Source of the DNA: Bradysia coprophila
Lineage: Eukaryota > Arthropoda > Insecta > Diptera > Sciaridae
Direction: 5' to 3'
Length of the DNA: 64,000 bases
NCBI RefSeq assembly: GCF_014529535.1
Contig: NW_023503307.1
Span: 186,001 to 250,000 of the forward strand
Under the pieces are notes generated by a model, which had not been told where the DNA came from, made no database searches, and worked only from the letters and a program-made list of their open reading frames with translations. This document shows positions 22,801-34,000 of the stretch, in pieces (position 1 is the first letter of the stretch; each line of letters opens with the position of its first letter). The position numbers and the translations under genes were made by a program.

Positions 22801-24650
22801 GTGGGTTTGAAATACGACACCATAGGCAGGTTTGTGTGGTGACGAATAAGTATTTTACTCAGCAAGAAAATTTGGATTTACGCAGTCCTAAACTATTGGG
22901 TTTATATTACAGGAAGAAGCTCTAGATTATTGAAAACATGAATTTTTGCAAGGCAGATAAACATCGACACTCTTTTTTGTTTAAAATTACCTTATCAATT
23001 TCTCCAATATCAATTTTGGCGTCCCCATTTTTGCGATCACTTGCCGACGTAAATTTTACTTCTTCTTTCTTCGCCAGTTGAGCTTTCTCTTCACTTTCCA
23101 ACATCGGATCGTCGGCTCCATCCTCAATGGTGTCTCCCTTTTCGCGAACCATATTCGAATTCTTTACAGCGTTCTCGACAACTTTAATTGGAAGGCAGGA
23201 AAACAACTCTTATTAGATCAACAATTCGATTCAATTTATTGCTCAAAATAACAAAGCGTTTGATTTGATTTGAAACGAGTTTAATGAATTTTAATGAAAT
23301 ATTTTCAAGACGAATCAACAAAAGTGATTACGTTGCTAAAATTGCTCACACAAAGAGACACAATTTATTCAATTCGCTGGTTGTAGTCGAACCGAAAAAA
23401 ATGTGCAATGTATGCTATTGGCTAGTGATGATTCTTGTCAGTATACGACTTGAGAAATTAAACAAAAAAAAAAACAGATACGCTGAGAGAAGTGTGTTAT
23501 GCAAAGGTCTTTTTTCATTCTTACATACAAATTATTCAAAAGACAAAAACGAAGGCGTTGCTATTCGCTCTGTTAAACGAAAATAGATTGAATGGACATG
23601 ATGTGTGAGCAATGTTCGTATAAAATAAAAATTTGGAGATTTTGGTCTCTGAGAGATTCGTGTGCTGTATACACAGATAATATTACTACAACCATTCACA
23701 TAGTGTCTTGACGTGATGGGAAATAGAAATTTACTTAAGTCTTTGTCAGTAGATAATTCTCCATTGATAAGAGGCTGAAGTTCATGCAATGGCTAATCAA
23801 TTAGAAACAAGAATTGTTTTGCAAGACCGATTATGAATATTAGACAAAATGGGTAAAATCGAATATGGAATGGTTTATTTTTCGCACACATACTAGTCAA
23901 TGACAAATAACTATTTCAAGGTTCTTTACCAACTCGACTAAATATTAATTTGATGGTATCGTTACGTTCGAAAACGTCTGGTAAAAGCAGACAGGCTTTA
24001 AATATTGGCATAGCAAATAAAAATTGATTAGAGCAGACAAGTGTTTTTTACGAAAAATAAATTTCCGATTCCAATCGGGAAAAAGGACAAGTTCTGCAAT
24101 CATATTTTGGGTTCAAGTACAGAAATAGATTAATATCACTGCCTTAATATATCAAGGTTCTGCTCAGCATGTGATCTCACACGTTCCTTGCCTCAAACAT
24201 TTTTAAAATTTTTTTTTTCTAATCACAGATGGTAATGTCGAACTCAACAGAAAATTAACAAAATTGACATCGAGCAAAAACCGTCACTGCATAATTGCAA
24301 ACCAATCATAAAAAACCAGTAACATTCATTGACTTGAAATATGCATAGGTCATTGCATCATCATGAATTTGATGAATGGTATGCGACTGGAGCCATTTTG
24401 GTATATTAAATGGAACAAAATAGAAACTATGAATAGGAAATATACAACAAACTGTTGACATTGTGAACCAATAACAGATAATGCATTCATTGATTGATAA
24501 AAATTGATGAAAATCATGCCACACTGTGTACGATTATTTACCTGGATACTCTGGTATTGGCTTATAAAACTCTTTACTTTGCTGATTTTCACTGTCTGAC
24601 AGTCTAACCGCTTCGATATCTAATTTCATACTGTTTCTCTTTTCATCCAT
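19834..24650 (-). CDS. CD98hc: CD98 heavy chain / 4F2hc-like amino acid transporter subunit
   Basis: Five exons join in frame on the minus strand: 24542-24650, 22991-23181, 20359-21620, 19979-20128 and 19834-19915, giving 597 residues. It starts MDEKRNSMKLDIEAVRLSDS. The cytosolic part is acidic. FTGMTKEELMKFANDPFWVRLRW leads into one membrane helix near 121-147. The Cys just after it (GAPKCAAPTPLSWYKQGP) fits the disulfide link to an LAT-type light chain. The ectodomain follows the alpha-amylase fold (VIVDITPNFVGKDD, GVKGFRFANAKHFI) but lacks a clear catalytic set, as expected for SLC3A2-type proteins. The last exon ends VIILTYVPQKPE. If the penultimate donor (GTATAA) were not used, the protein would end early at YKLIVVY, so the 82 nt last exon decides the C-terminus. 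Confidence 0.92.
22414..22487. mobile_element. Partial TTCCACTTAC-family MITE
   Basis: GCCTCTTTTCTATTGTTTTA, GTAAACGGAGA and CGTAAGTGGTAATCAAG match the interior and right end of the elements at 3540 and 45488. The left terminal repeat is missing. Confidence 0.5.
22669..22786. mobile_element. 118 bp palindromic MITE, CAATCGC family, copy 2
   Basis: Begins CAATCGCTAAATCAAACTGG and ends with the near inverse CGTTTTAGCGATTG. TA lies on each side (22667-22668, 22787-22788). Most of the element is identical to the copy at 12977-13094. It sits in an intron of the CD98hc-like gene. Confidence 0.85.
23182..24541 (-). other. Intron 1 of the CD98hc-like gene
   Basis: A 1360 nt AT-rich intron. I tested a possible alternative exon near 23740-23779 (AG...GTAAAT) but it puts a stop codon in frame. 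Nothing else supported. Confidence 0.6.
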
Positions 24651-25863
24651 CGTAATGTTAGAAACTTAGGCAAGTTTATCTCTACGAACAATACTCTCCA
24701 AAAAAGAAATATAGTTTTGAAAAACAATTGTGTGTGTGTTGTTCAATTAATTTAAATTCGATGTCGTCACACCAAATATTCACTCACTGGTTATACAAAA
24801 GAATCTCACTTTTTTTAAACATGCGTTTTCGTTCATAGACGTCTTGCGCAAGCGCTTTTTTTACTGGAACATTGACATTTGATAAGCGTGTGTGTCTCTA
24901 AACCCATCAGTGCACTGTAAAATGTACACGGTTTCATTGAAGGTTCGAAATATTTTGTCTTTAGTTATTAAAGGATCTCTATAGCAATATCTCTCAGATA
25001 GTAGTTTCCTTACTGGTACTTGACATAAAAAGCTACGCAATTTTGATAATTGGAATGAATCAATCGACCGAATTGGGCAGCTTTCGCAAGTTTGACATTT
25101 CAAAACAATTGGAAAAGGTCTGAAAACAAAAGAATTATATGTCAAACTCGCGTTGCTATGTCTACAGTAAATATAAAAAACGGATTCCATGAAATTGATA
25201 AAATAGCAGACAAAAACCTCTTAGAAGAGGCTGGATGACGCAAGACTTTTACTTACAAAAGTATTGATATCAGAAAGGATAACACTCAAAGCTCCGATAC
25301 TGACAAACAGCTGAAGCAAAAAAATAGTACATTTCGTACCTAGGACTAAAAGTCTTTTTTAGCGTGTGCGAAGTTTCCAGACAGAGCCGAAGGCGAGGTC
25401 TGGAATCGAATACGCTAAAAAAGACTTTTAGTCCGTGGTACGAATAGTAGTCGCACGTTTCGGGTCCTAGATATGAAAAATTAATTTTTCTTCTCTTAAA
25501 TCTAACCGATGCTAATCGGTGACCAAAAATTACAAGGGTATGTTTGTCATCTCTCCTGGCTCAGAATTCTATCAATAATCTGCCTTGTAGTATAGCTGAA
25601 AAATACGGTGAGTAGAGCGAATAGAATGATCTTTTCGACAATAAAACGTACTCATTTTCTGCAGCAGTAAAGAAATTCCATCCAACTTCATATTGTGTGA
25701 AGCTGTCATACTTTTCACATATAACATTTTTCCGATCATATTGGTGTGTAAAAGGTTCGTACAAAAATATTACATAATCTAGATTTCAATTAATTTCACC
25801 ATTTGCTCATTAATTTACTGTTGATCCGTTGATTGGGTACAGAATAGTCAAACATCTGCGAAA
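24651..25863. other. Divergent intergenic region between CD98hc (-) and the small membrane protein (+)
   Basis: Contains a GT-rich stretch near 24731 and the capped hairpin at 25333-25444. No gene is supported. A promoter for each flanking gene should lie here, but no convincing TATA box was found. Confidence 0.5.
25333..25444. repeat. Long hairpin with GCCGAAGGC cap
   Basis: TTCGTACCTAGGACTAAAAG pairs with the inverse ending CTTTTAGTCCGTGGTACGAA. The stem continues through TCTTTTTTAGCGT and the tip reads CCAGACAGAGCCGAAGGCGA. The GCC-GAA-GGC tip is a mini hairpin of its own and recurs in the hairpins at 48484 and 48970. Confidence 0.75.
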
Positions 25864-26614
25864 ATGTCTGATGCAGCAGCTAAGCCAGTGGGTCGGCCCA
25901 TGAAATTTCCGTACACATTCTCAGCAAAAATTGCCCAGTTTCCCTACAAGTTTTACTTCCAAAATCAATGGATTTGGAAATTTTACGCTGTTGGTGTGCT
26001 AGTTTCGATCCCACTCTTTTACAAGATCAGCCAAATGGGTAATTTTTTTTGTTCGTTGTTATCGTTGATTTCAATTCTTTAGAAAAATGATGAACGCAGA
26101 AAACATCGTGCAATTGTCTCGTAACATTTTTATCTAGAAACAAGGTCAATGTTGCCGATATAAAATCCGGTGAAATGGATTTGTTAGTAAAAATGTGACT
26201 CCGTTAATAACTAACTAAATGGTGGCAATGTATGCTACTCCTTTTGTTAAGGCCGAAAACACACGCACAATTTTACGTTGCTGAGATTGACAATTGTGCT
26301 ACAGTTTCCATTGTAATCCAATGTGTAGCATACTTTAAACAATGGAAGACGTACCATCATTGCCTATGTCAGCAACACAAAAATGATTGTGTGTTTTCCG
26401 CCCAAAGAAAATCCGATTCGACCAGTTTTTTGATGAAAATGTTTCACTTGGCTGTGGCGTTGAGACGCACCAGTAAGACCACAAATCGTCAAACTATGCT
26501 TTCGCAACACTGATTCGGCTAACTACTAATTTTTGATTTATTGCAGCCAATTCACCTGGTAATGTTGCCAAATGGGCTGAATCGAAACGGAAGGAAGCCG
26601 AATCACATCATTAA
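25864..26614 (+). CDS. Small single-pass membrane protein, conserved-looking, function unknown
   Basis: Two exons, 25864-26038 and 26547-26614, join to 80 residues. The start MSDAAAKPVGRPMKFPYTFS is followed by an aromatic stretch (FPYKFYFQNQWIWKFY), one hydrophobic helix near 40-56 (AVGVLVSIPLFYKI) and a basic, hydrophilic tail (NVAKWAESKRKEAESHH). Small size, one membrane span, no signal peptide and a charged tail resemble accessory proteins of the mitochondrial inner membrane, but I cannot name it and the mitochondrial idea is inference. It lies head-to-head with the CD98hc-like gene. Its 508 nt intron carries a MITE at 26250-26403. Confidence 0.75.
26250..26403. mobile_element. MITE with GGCCGAAAAC ends, copy 1 (intronic)
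   Basis: AGGCCGAAAACACACGCACA at the left is inverse to TTGTGTGTTTTCCGCC at the right. Inner text GTTGCTGAGATTGACAATTG matches the copy at 27265-27413. TTA precedes the left end, but the right-hand duplication is lost. Confidence 0.65.
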
Positions 26615-29509
26615 AATGTATCAGTCAGGCGGCAAGTTTTCTAGAACATCTTTGCTTTGAATTGTTTCACTTTTAGATTGTTTGTGTAATGCCGAAAAAC
26701 CACACATTTAAATAAATAAAAAATGTAAAATCGACTCTGATTCAAAACTATGAAATGATTGTAGGAGAACGATTTATAGTAGTTGTGAATGGAAAAGTAA
26801 TAAACTTCTCTAAACAAGTAAATTAAAAGAAAAAATTGTGGATTTTTACTTGAACTAAGTATTACTAACCGACCAGCAGGAGACTCAGACGATTTGTTAC
26901 AACAATATCCTAGTGTGTGTTTTAACGTTGCACGCAAACCGCCAATATTACTGTAGTCTTACTGGAGCCTACACTTTTGTAAAGTGCTCAAAATGATCCA
27001 GTTTTCTCGCGGAAAATGATGATCCCCCGTTAGCATAGCAGCAGTAACGTAAATCTAAAGTTTTCAGCAGCAATAATAGAATATGGACCGATCCAGAAAA
27101 TTTTCTGACCTGGGCGGTTGAAATTTAAAAATTTGTTTCTGATTAGGGTACAAAACAAAAGTCATAAAAATGTAACCTTTTGACTCGGGCGGCCACACTT
27201 GGAGTCCGGACACTCAACGATTGTTTACAACAAAGTGCAAAACTTCAGAAAGTCAGTATTTTTAAGCCGAAAAGAAAACAATTTTGAGTTGCTGAGATCG
27301 ACAATTATGCTGCATTTTCCATTGTAATCTGATTTAAAGCAAACGTTAAACGATGGAAAGCGCAGCATCATTGTCATTCTCAGCAACTCAAAGCTGCTCG
27401 TCAGTTTTCGGCTTTACATGTCAATTGTATTCGATCGTAATATATATCACTGATTTCGATCTGTTTCACTGTCTGTAACAATTGCAAAAGTGGATAAAGT
27501 CGATCGACCCAGAAATAATTTATTTTCTGGAAACCTGGGAAGTGTGTTCAGAAATTTGAAAATTAACTGATGGTTATTCCTAGTATCTGCAGCATGCAAG
27601 TCGCGATTAATGAAGCATCAGACTCACACAGAACAAAATTTCGAGTTAAGAGAAACGAAAAAAATCGCAGCACAATTGAAGGAGGAAACCTTCTAGAAAT
27701 ATCTAAGTTGTGAAACTATTTTCGTCTTCACCTAATTCAGCAAAGAAAAGCGGTTTTCAGGCCTGAATATGATCTATCATTTTAGTAAACTCCATCTCTA
27801 TCACTCGTATAGTCATACAAATAGAGATATTGTGCTGTGACTTTTTAACAACTTAGATGTAGTCCACTTCACTGTTGTGTGAAGCTAAAATACCGTATCG
27901 CATTTGTGTCTTTGCTTCTAAAGAGCTTTTGAGAGCTTCTTTTGTATTCCACTAAAATATTTCACAGTTTCTATAGCATCCAAAAGAAGCTCAAACTCTT
28001 TGAAAGCCCTCCAAAGCACACAAACAATGCAATACACAGCGTTTTGGCTTACCGCGGCAGTTCATGTACACGAACATAAGCTCAAGAATGAGAAAATCGT
28101 GGATGTTGAAGGATTATAATTGTTACACCTCATTCCTCAAAACATTCCATGCAATTTAAACGAAATTGCATTGGGTATATAATATTTATTGACGATTAAC
28201 AGAACCAAAAACAGCTTGCAGAAGACGAACATTCATTAGGATCTAATCTACGTCCCTTCTTTAAGAAAGATTCTTAAAAAGGTTCAGACATAGCTTAACA
28301 TTGAAAATATTCGGTACCAGGTAGCAGGTTTTGTAAAGTTAGAAGACTTATTACCGTCGGATGATTTATAACATCACTAGTGGACAATTTCGAATAACAG
28401 TCTCACGTTTCCAATATTCTCTCTCACTCTTGAATCAATTACAATTCTTGGAATTAGTCCATCGTTGCCTTACATAATGAAAAAGTCATGGTATTGTACT
28501 TAATATTAAGATTAAGCTTACTTAACTTGGTCGTGTTCGTCTCCTGATTACTTCGTACTTTAAACATATAAAAACAAGAGTCTACAAGTTCCAATAGTTC
28601 AGGAACTTCGGAACTGTTAACTTTATACTGAATATCATCAGCCTACTCTAGCTATAGACTGTTACTGTATAAATATGGATCGTTTGATTCACCCTTATTA
28701 TATTTTTGTACGTACACTGTACATATGGAAGTATAACAATATTTTACTTTGAAACAACGCACTTCAAGCAAAAGTGCATCAAATGACAACTGCCAAATAG
28801 AGTACAAGTATGAAAGATTTTCCTACATTTTTTTACAGTGCAAAATTTTGTTTAATACACTGTATAGTTTCAGATGTACCATTCATGCTTGAAATGCGTT
28901 TTTAAACTGACGGCAGCTAACGCAAAGGATCAGATATATGGCGCGAGTCATATATAGATACTTATACAACGAAATTTCTAGAATATGGGATCGTCATATC
29001 CAAGGTAGAAAATATATCTATATCTTGGTCAAATCGACTGCTCATGAATTTGGGTCCCTAGTCAAATCGACATCGACTTCTCATGAATTTAGGTCCATCG
29101 TCAAATCGACTGCTCCTTCCTTGTAAATTTTACCCTGCCGTGCGATTCAAGCGATGTTACGTGATTGAACGGTTAGAGTTTTAATAATTTGCTATGCTTT
29201 GATGGACCGAATATTTCATCTCCGGATTTAAAAATAGGTTCAAGACATCTAGAGTGTTTAGGTTCAGTCGCATTTTATGGAAAAAAAAGATCACCGAAGA
29301 GAGTAGAGCGAGTAGAGTTTTCTTTTTGTACATTGTGGCTGTCATATGATTTTAAATCCCAATGTCTAAATACCTGCATAACCGCTCTTGACGCTCAGTT
29401 TTTTTTGTAAATAAACAAACCCGTCAAACCTTAACCAAAAATTTAACATCAAAACTCGTTCATACAATAATCACTGTCAACATTAAAAAATCCATTAAAC
29501 GAACAAGAC
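26615..29509. other. Intergenic region with one bounded MITE
   Basis: Holds the MITE at 27265-27413, a weak inverted repeat of AGAGCTTTTGAGAGCTTC near 27920-28010, and a short tandem of TCAAATCGAC(T)..CATGAATTT near 29028-29115. No gene supported. Confidence 0.5.
27265..27413. mobile_element. MITE with AGCCGAAAA ends and TTA duplication, copy 2
   Basis: Left AGCCGAAAAG and right AGTTTTCGGCT form the terminal repeat. TTA flanks both sides (27262-27264 and 27414-27416). A three-base TTA/TAA duplication is typical of PIF/Harbinger elements. Subterminal GAGTTGCTGAGATCGACAAT pairs with ATTGTCATTCTCAGCAACTC. The sister copy is at 26250-26403. Confidence 0.75.
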
Positions 29510-30340
29510 ATGTTCAAAACTCTCACGAAACCACCATTCTCCAAAAAATCTCTTGCGCTCAATCCGAATCAAATAAAATTTCGTTTCTTCAATACGTGGT
29601 ACACACAACAGCAACAGTGGAAAGCAGATCAAGGTCAACACAATCGACTTCAACAAGTCTTTTACACCGAATCGAAATCACAGCAATTGCTGAAGCTCAG
29701 TACATTGCCGATTTTAATTAGATCAACAGCAATTCAACATTTTAGCAGCAGCACAACGGTTCAGAATTCAAGCAAACGGAAAATGGTAAATTGTTGATTT
29801 CGTTGAATGGTCATTTTTTTGCGTATTGATTTTATCTCATCGGCAACAATTTTTGTTGATAGACATTCGGGTTAAAAGGTTGCAGTGGATTTTTGAACGA
29901 TTATTTTTTGTGCGACTGTTGAATGAATTTTCATTTTGTCTTGTGTCTGACTCTTGATTTTTTCTCTTTCGCTCAGGCTAAATTAACTGAGGCAGAACGC
30001 AACACCGTATTAAATCCATTACTCGCTAAAGGCTGGACTTTGGTGAACGGACGCGATGCTATCTACAAAGAATTCATTTTTAAGGACTTCAATGAGGTGA
30101 ATCGAGACATGTTTGATGACCGTGCAACGTTAAATCGAACAATTTTATTTTCTCTGTTGTCAGGCATTTGGTGTAATGGCTCGAGTTGGTTTGTTAGCCG
30201 AACAAATGAATCACCATCCGGAATGGTTTAATGTGTACAACAAACTTCAAGTTACTTTGTCCACACATGATGCTAGCGGTTTGACGACACGAGACATTAA
30301 AATGGCAACTTTCATTGAAGACATTATACCAAGAGCTTAA
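29510..30340 (+). CDS. Pcd: Pterin-4a-carbinolamine dehydratase (PCD/DCoH), with N-terminal extension
   Basis: Three exons, 29510-29785, 29977-30096 and 30164-30340, join to 190 residues. The catalytic part (93-190) begins [20 protein letters not shown] and contains the family signature [13 protein letters not shown] followed by LSTHDASGL. Its histidines, by this numbering 149, 150 and 167, correspond to the known active-site trio. The enzyme dehydrates 4a-hydroxytetrahydrobiopterin to recycle the cofactor of aromatic amino acid hydroxylases. Residues 1-92 are basic and rich in Ser and Gln ([16 protein letters not shown]), like a mitochondrial targeting stretch. The last codon of exon 1 is ATG, so MAKLTEAER would give a 99-residue cytosolic form. 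Introns are 191 and 67 nt. Confidence 0.93.
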
Positions 30341-30370
30341 GATGAACGTCACAAAATGCAATCGAATTTA
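30341..30370. other. 30 bp gap between convergent stop codons
   Basis: The Pcd stop ends at 30340 and the Naa40 stop begins at 30371. AATAAA on the minus strand (30367-30372) and ATTAAA on the plus strand (30370-30375) overlap, so each 3' UTR should run into the other gene's last exon. Confidence 0.7.
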
Positions 30371-31065
30371 TTAAAGTGCTTGAAGTTGTAACGAGTCCAT
30401 AGATTTACTTAAAATTGAATAATCAGTCGGTGCGTCCGGCGATGTGTCGTCGGTGGTAAATCCCATGCTATTGAAAAATTTAATTCCATCTTCGTTGTTG
30501 GACAGCACTGTCAGTATGAGCTTTTCCATACCGTACTGTTTCGCCATTCGTTCGAGGGCATCGATGAAAAACTTTCCCAATCCTTTGCGCTGATACTCCT
30601 TTTCGATTTGAAGTTCGTAGCTGAAACACAACAGACGACATCAATGAATCGCTCTACCATTTCCTTATATGTGATGATCTCCAACACTCACCAGTACAAC
30701 ACACTGCATCCGTAGTCCATGTCAAATCTGAACATTGTGTAAGCCACCGGTTGCTTAGCCTTGTCAACAGCGACCAAATATCGAGCCCAGTTTTTATTCA
30801 GATCTCGTTGCTTTTCTTTCGGTTGCCAGCCAATGCCACAAGTTCGATAGAATGGAGCCACATTTCGTTCCGCTAATTTCATTGCCCATTTCAGAGTCTT
30901 TGCGTCCATGTCGCCTTTCCATTTACAGTAGATCGTCAGGTCAATATCATCTTTTGTGTATTTTGAGAACTGGTCGGCAAATGGTTCGATTGGATTTTTG
31001 ATTTTCGATGCACGTTCGATAGCTTTGTGCTGTGATGATGCACTGTTTACTTCAACGCCAGTCAT
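30371..31065 (-). CDS. Naa40: N-alpha-acetyltransferase 40 (NatD)
   Basis: Two exons, 30692-31065 and 30371-30620, join to 207 residues. It has the Naa40 hallmarks: a helical N-terminal part (IYCKWKGDMDAKTLKWAMKL), GIGWQPKEKQRDLNKNWARYLVA, FRFDMDYGCSVLYCYELQIE, and the acetyl-CoA loop Q135-R-K-G-L-G140 followed by KFFIDALERMAKQYGMEKLILTV. Family knowledge: NatD acetylates the N-terminal serine of histones H4 and H2A. The start at 31065 is the first ATG after in-frame stops. A second upstream exon cannot be excluded, because homologues often begin MGRKS. The stop codon TAA overlaps an AATAAA on the minus strand (30367-30372). Confidence 0.9.
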
Positions 31066-34000
31066 TTTTCTTAAAAGTTTTATTTTATTTCAAACGAGAT
31101 TTGTGTTCATTTACTGTGATGACTTTCGTTCAAACACAAACAATGTACTTCGCGCCAGAATCGACTTGTCAAGAAACGTTTCCTTCGTTTCCTTATATCG
31201 CTAAAAGTCCCAGTCATTAAGAAGTGTGTATTATCACTGGCGGAAACATTTAAATTTTTCTTTACAGAATGTTGTGACTTATAATTAGTAGACTAACGTA
31301 AATAAATGACTCAGATTGTTTGGATGTAGGAACGTAACGTGAAATGTGTTCTTAAAAGTGAAAAATTGAAATCGTCTCGTCGTAATGGGTTAGAGTGAGA
31401 TTAGAGTGACTTTAAATGAGAATAGATGGGGAAATTGGTCTTTATATTGTTCTCAGAGTAAACGCTAAAGTACAATGACATTTACGCGATCTGTTACTTC
31501 TTTTGTTTAAAGTATCGTGCAGTTCTTGGTATAAAAGTTTTACCAAGTCAAGATCAAGCATGGCTCCATCACATTAAGGCTGTTTTTTTTTTTGGCTGAG
31601 TTAATCTTTTAGTTTCAAGCCTTATAAACACACATCGTTTTTACGCTTATTCGATTAACCTCAACCAAATTTGGTAGTGGTAAAACCGTATGAATACGTA
31701 TAAGAGTCCCTGAAACCCTTAAGTCAGTTTATATGCATTGGCAAATGTGACTACAAAAATTGAAATGGAAAGTGTGCACGGTAGCTCAATTGGTTAGATC
31801 ATCACAAGGTGAAGATTGTGGGTCCGTGTCCCACCTATGCAGAAATTTTTCATATGTCCACAAGCACGCTACATACCATAACTGGAGTGGACTAAACTGC
31901 GGGTTCATCACTAAATCGAGGCTGTTTAGAATGGACCAGCTGAAAAACAGGCTTAAGCTTATTGCGTCACAAACTTGGTTGGGGTTAACTACACTTACTT
32001 TAAAGAAACGTTTAATTGATCAAAAATGTATCCTTAATTTTCTGAAATTGCGCACCTTACCGCTTGTATCAGATTTGTCTTTTTGAAATTTTTCTTAGTG
32101 ATGATAATTCTTTTAACAAAACATTGCTTGGCTAAAAATGAGACATTCGTGGTTTTAAAAATTAGTTGATGCATTTTTCATTACAATCAAACACAAAACT
32201 ACAAACCATAAATCTTTTGCTTGTTCAACATTGAAACATAAAACTGCAGTCCCTCGACGAAATATGGAAATGTAGTAAATGGTGCGAACAATATTTGCAG
32301 TAATTTAAAGTACTCTTCATATTTGAGCATTAAAAGTCGGATTAAAAATTATGATTAATGCATAGCCCATTTCCGTGAAACCAATTTCACGAAAACATAA
32401 TTTGAAATTGAAATTCATGTCTTTCGTTGTTTTCTAAGACTTCAACAGTTCCAATTCTTACAACATGTTACACACACACGCTATGCGCACATTACTAAGA
32501 AAAACAGAGAGTCGCATGAATATCCCTAAGTCTTTACCCTTCAGGTGCAGCTTAAGTCCGGAAGAAAGTTACTTAACCATGTTGAAACACAGCATGTTTG
32601 GTATCGTTGGAAAGGTGAGCCTCTAGGCTACCTCAGCAATACAAACTTAGAGCAAAAAGAATGACCCAGGTCCCAAACAAAGTAAAATTCGTCTATCTCA
32701 AAATTTTGCCGTATTATTATTACGTGATTCTCCCAGTGTCAATACTAATATCAATAAAAAAAATTCATGAGCACGACATATCAGGTATGGACATTTTCAA
32801 GCTTACCGTGACGAGCATTTTTTGTCTTAATCTCTTTTTTAGTTTTTCGACAATATCTTCGGAACATGGCCGATAGACTTCGTGTCAGACTTAAAAATCA
32901 TTATTTTTACTACCTTTCAGGGAATTTTTGTATCAAAATCGGTTCAGTAGTTTCTGAGTTATGCTCTTTAGTGATGTTGCCCTCCATAATGTTCCACGAA
33001 AGTTATCCCGTACAAATGTTACCTAACAATGTGGAAATTATCACAGAGGGGTTTAAAAATACCGATTATTTTTTATGTTTGTCCACTTTCTGCGATATTA
33101 TCTCGCAATCTATGGCTTCGAATGTGTGATTTCTTTGAGTCGTTTTTAACTCATTACATCAACAATAAATCGATTGATTTATATTCTAGGTATCAAGGAG
33201 GGAAAAACATTTCCATATTATCGAAACCTATGGGACCAGTTATTGAGTGAGGAGTAGTGCTGGAAAAATTACCAGTTAAAAACTAAGTGCACAAGCAACT
33301 AGTTCCCAACTAAAGCTAGAAAAGGCATTTTCAACAGATGTAATTTCAGATCTCCCCTCTGTCTCGCCCTGGGAACCTATGACAGACAAGAAATCTGCTA
33401 CACAAAAGAAATTTACGTATTCGAATTTCGCTGGTTGATTATTAATATTCGATTCTAATCATCCTAATTTACATCAAGCATCGATACGCAAATACAAAAG
33501 AAAGAAAAAATCGACTAAAATTACCATGCTTCGTAATATAATTGTTCTTTACGTACAATGCGTTTATCCATCATCAACAACAACATAATTATCGATTGAT
33601 TGAGACGAGACGAGACAAGTAATAATCTTTCATCGGCAACAAAAAAAAAGGTAACAATCGAAGTTCGAATTTATTTATTGTTATGCTAATCGTGCAAAAA
33701 AAAAATCTGTTAGCGCCTTGAATATTTTGTTTAAAAAAAATGAGTAGGTACAAGAACTCAACATGAAAATGTACAAGACAACATACAGACTTACATTTCC
33801 CTTAACAAACAAAAGATGTTATTAGTACCTATGATTAAAGACGAACCTTTTAAATTTAATTCGTGGCAAGGTACAAATATTCTATGGGCTGTCTGATTCA
33901 GTCCAGCTTTTTCTGAAGTCAGAATCTTGGCAATTAATACTTAAATAATTGAAATTACTGGCTTTGATTACAATCGACAATGACACAAAAGAATTGGTTA

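Larger units (their letters stand above)
21621..22990 (-). other. Intron 2 of the CD98hc-like gene, with two MITEs
   Basis: A 1370 nt intron. It contains the 118 bp palindromic MITE at 22669-22786 and a partial TTCCACTTAC-family end at 22414-22487. The rest is AT-rich with nothing recognised. Confidence 0.6.

Noticed and set aside
23732-23789. Possible alternative exon of the CD98hc gene (AG ... GTAAAT)
   Set aside because: In the required phase the exon contains an in-frame stop, so it cannot be a coding cassette.
31786-31853. Functional tRNA gene
   Set aside because: The anticodon arm is too short and the acceptor stem pairs poorly. Kept only as a tRNA-like repeat.
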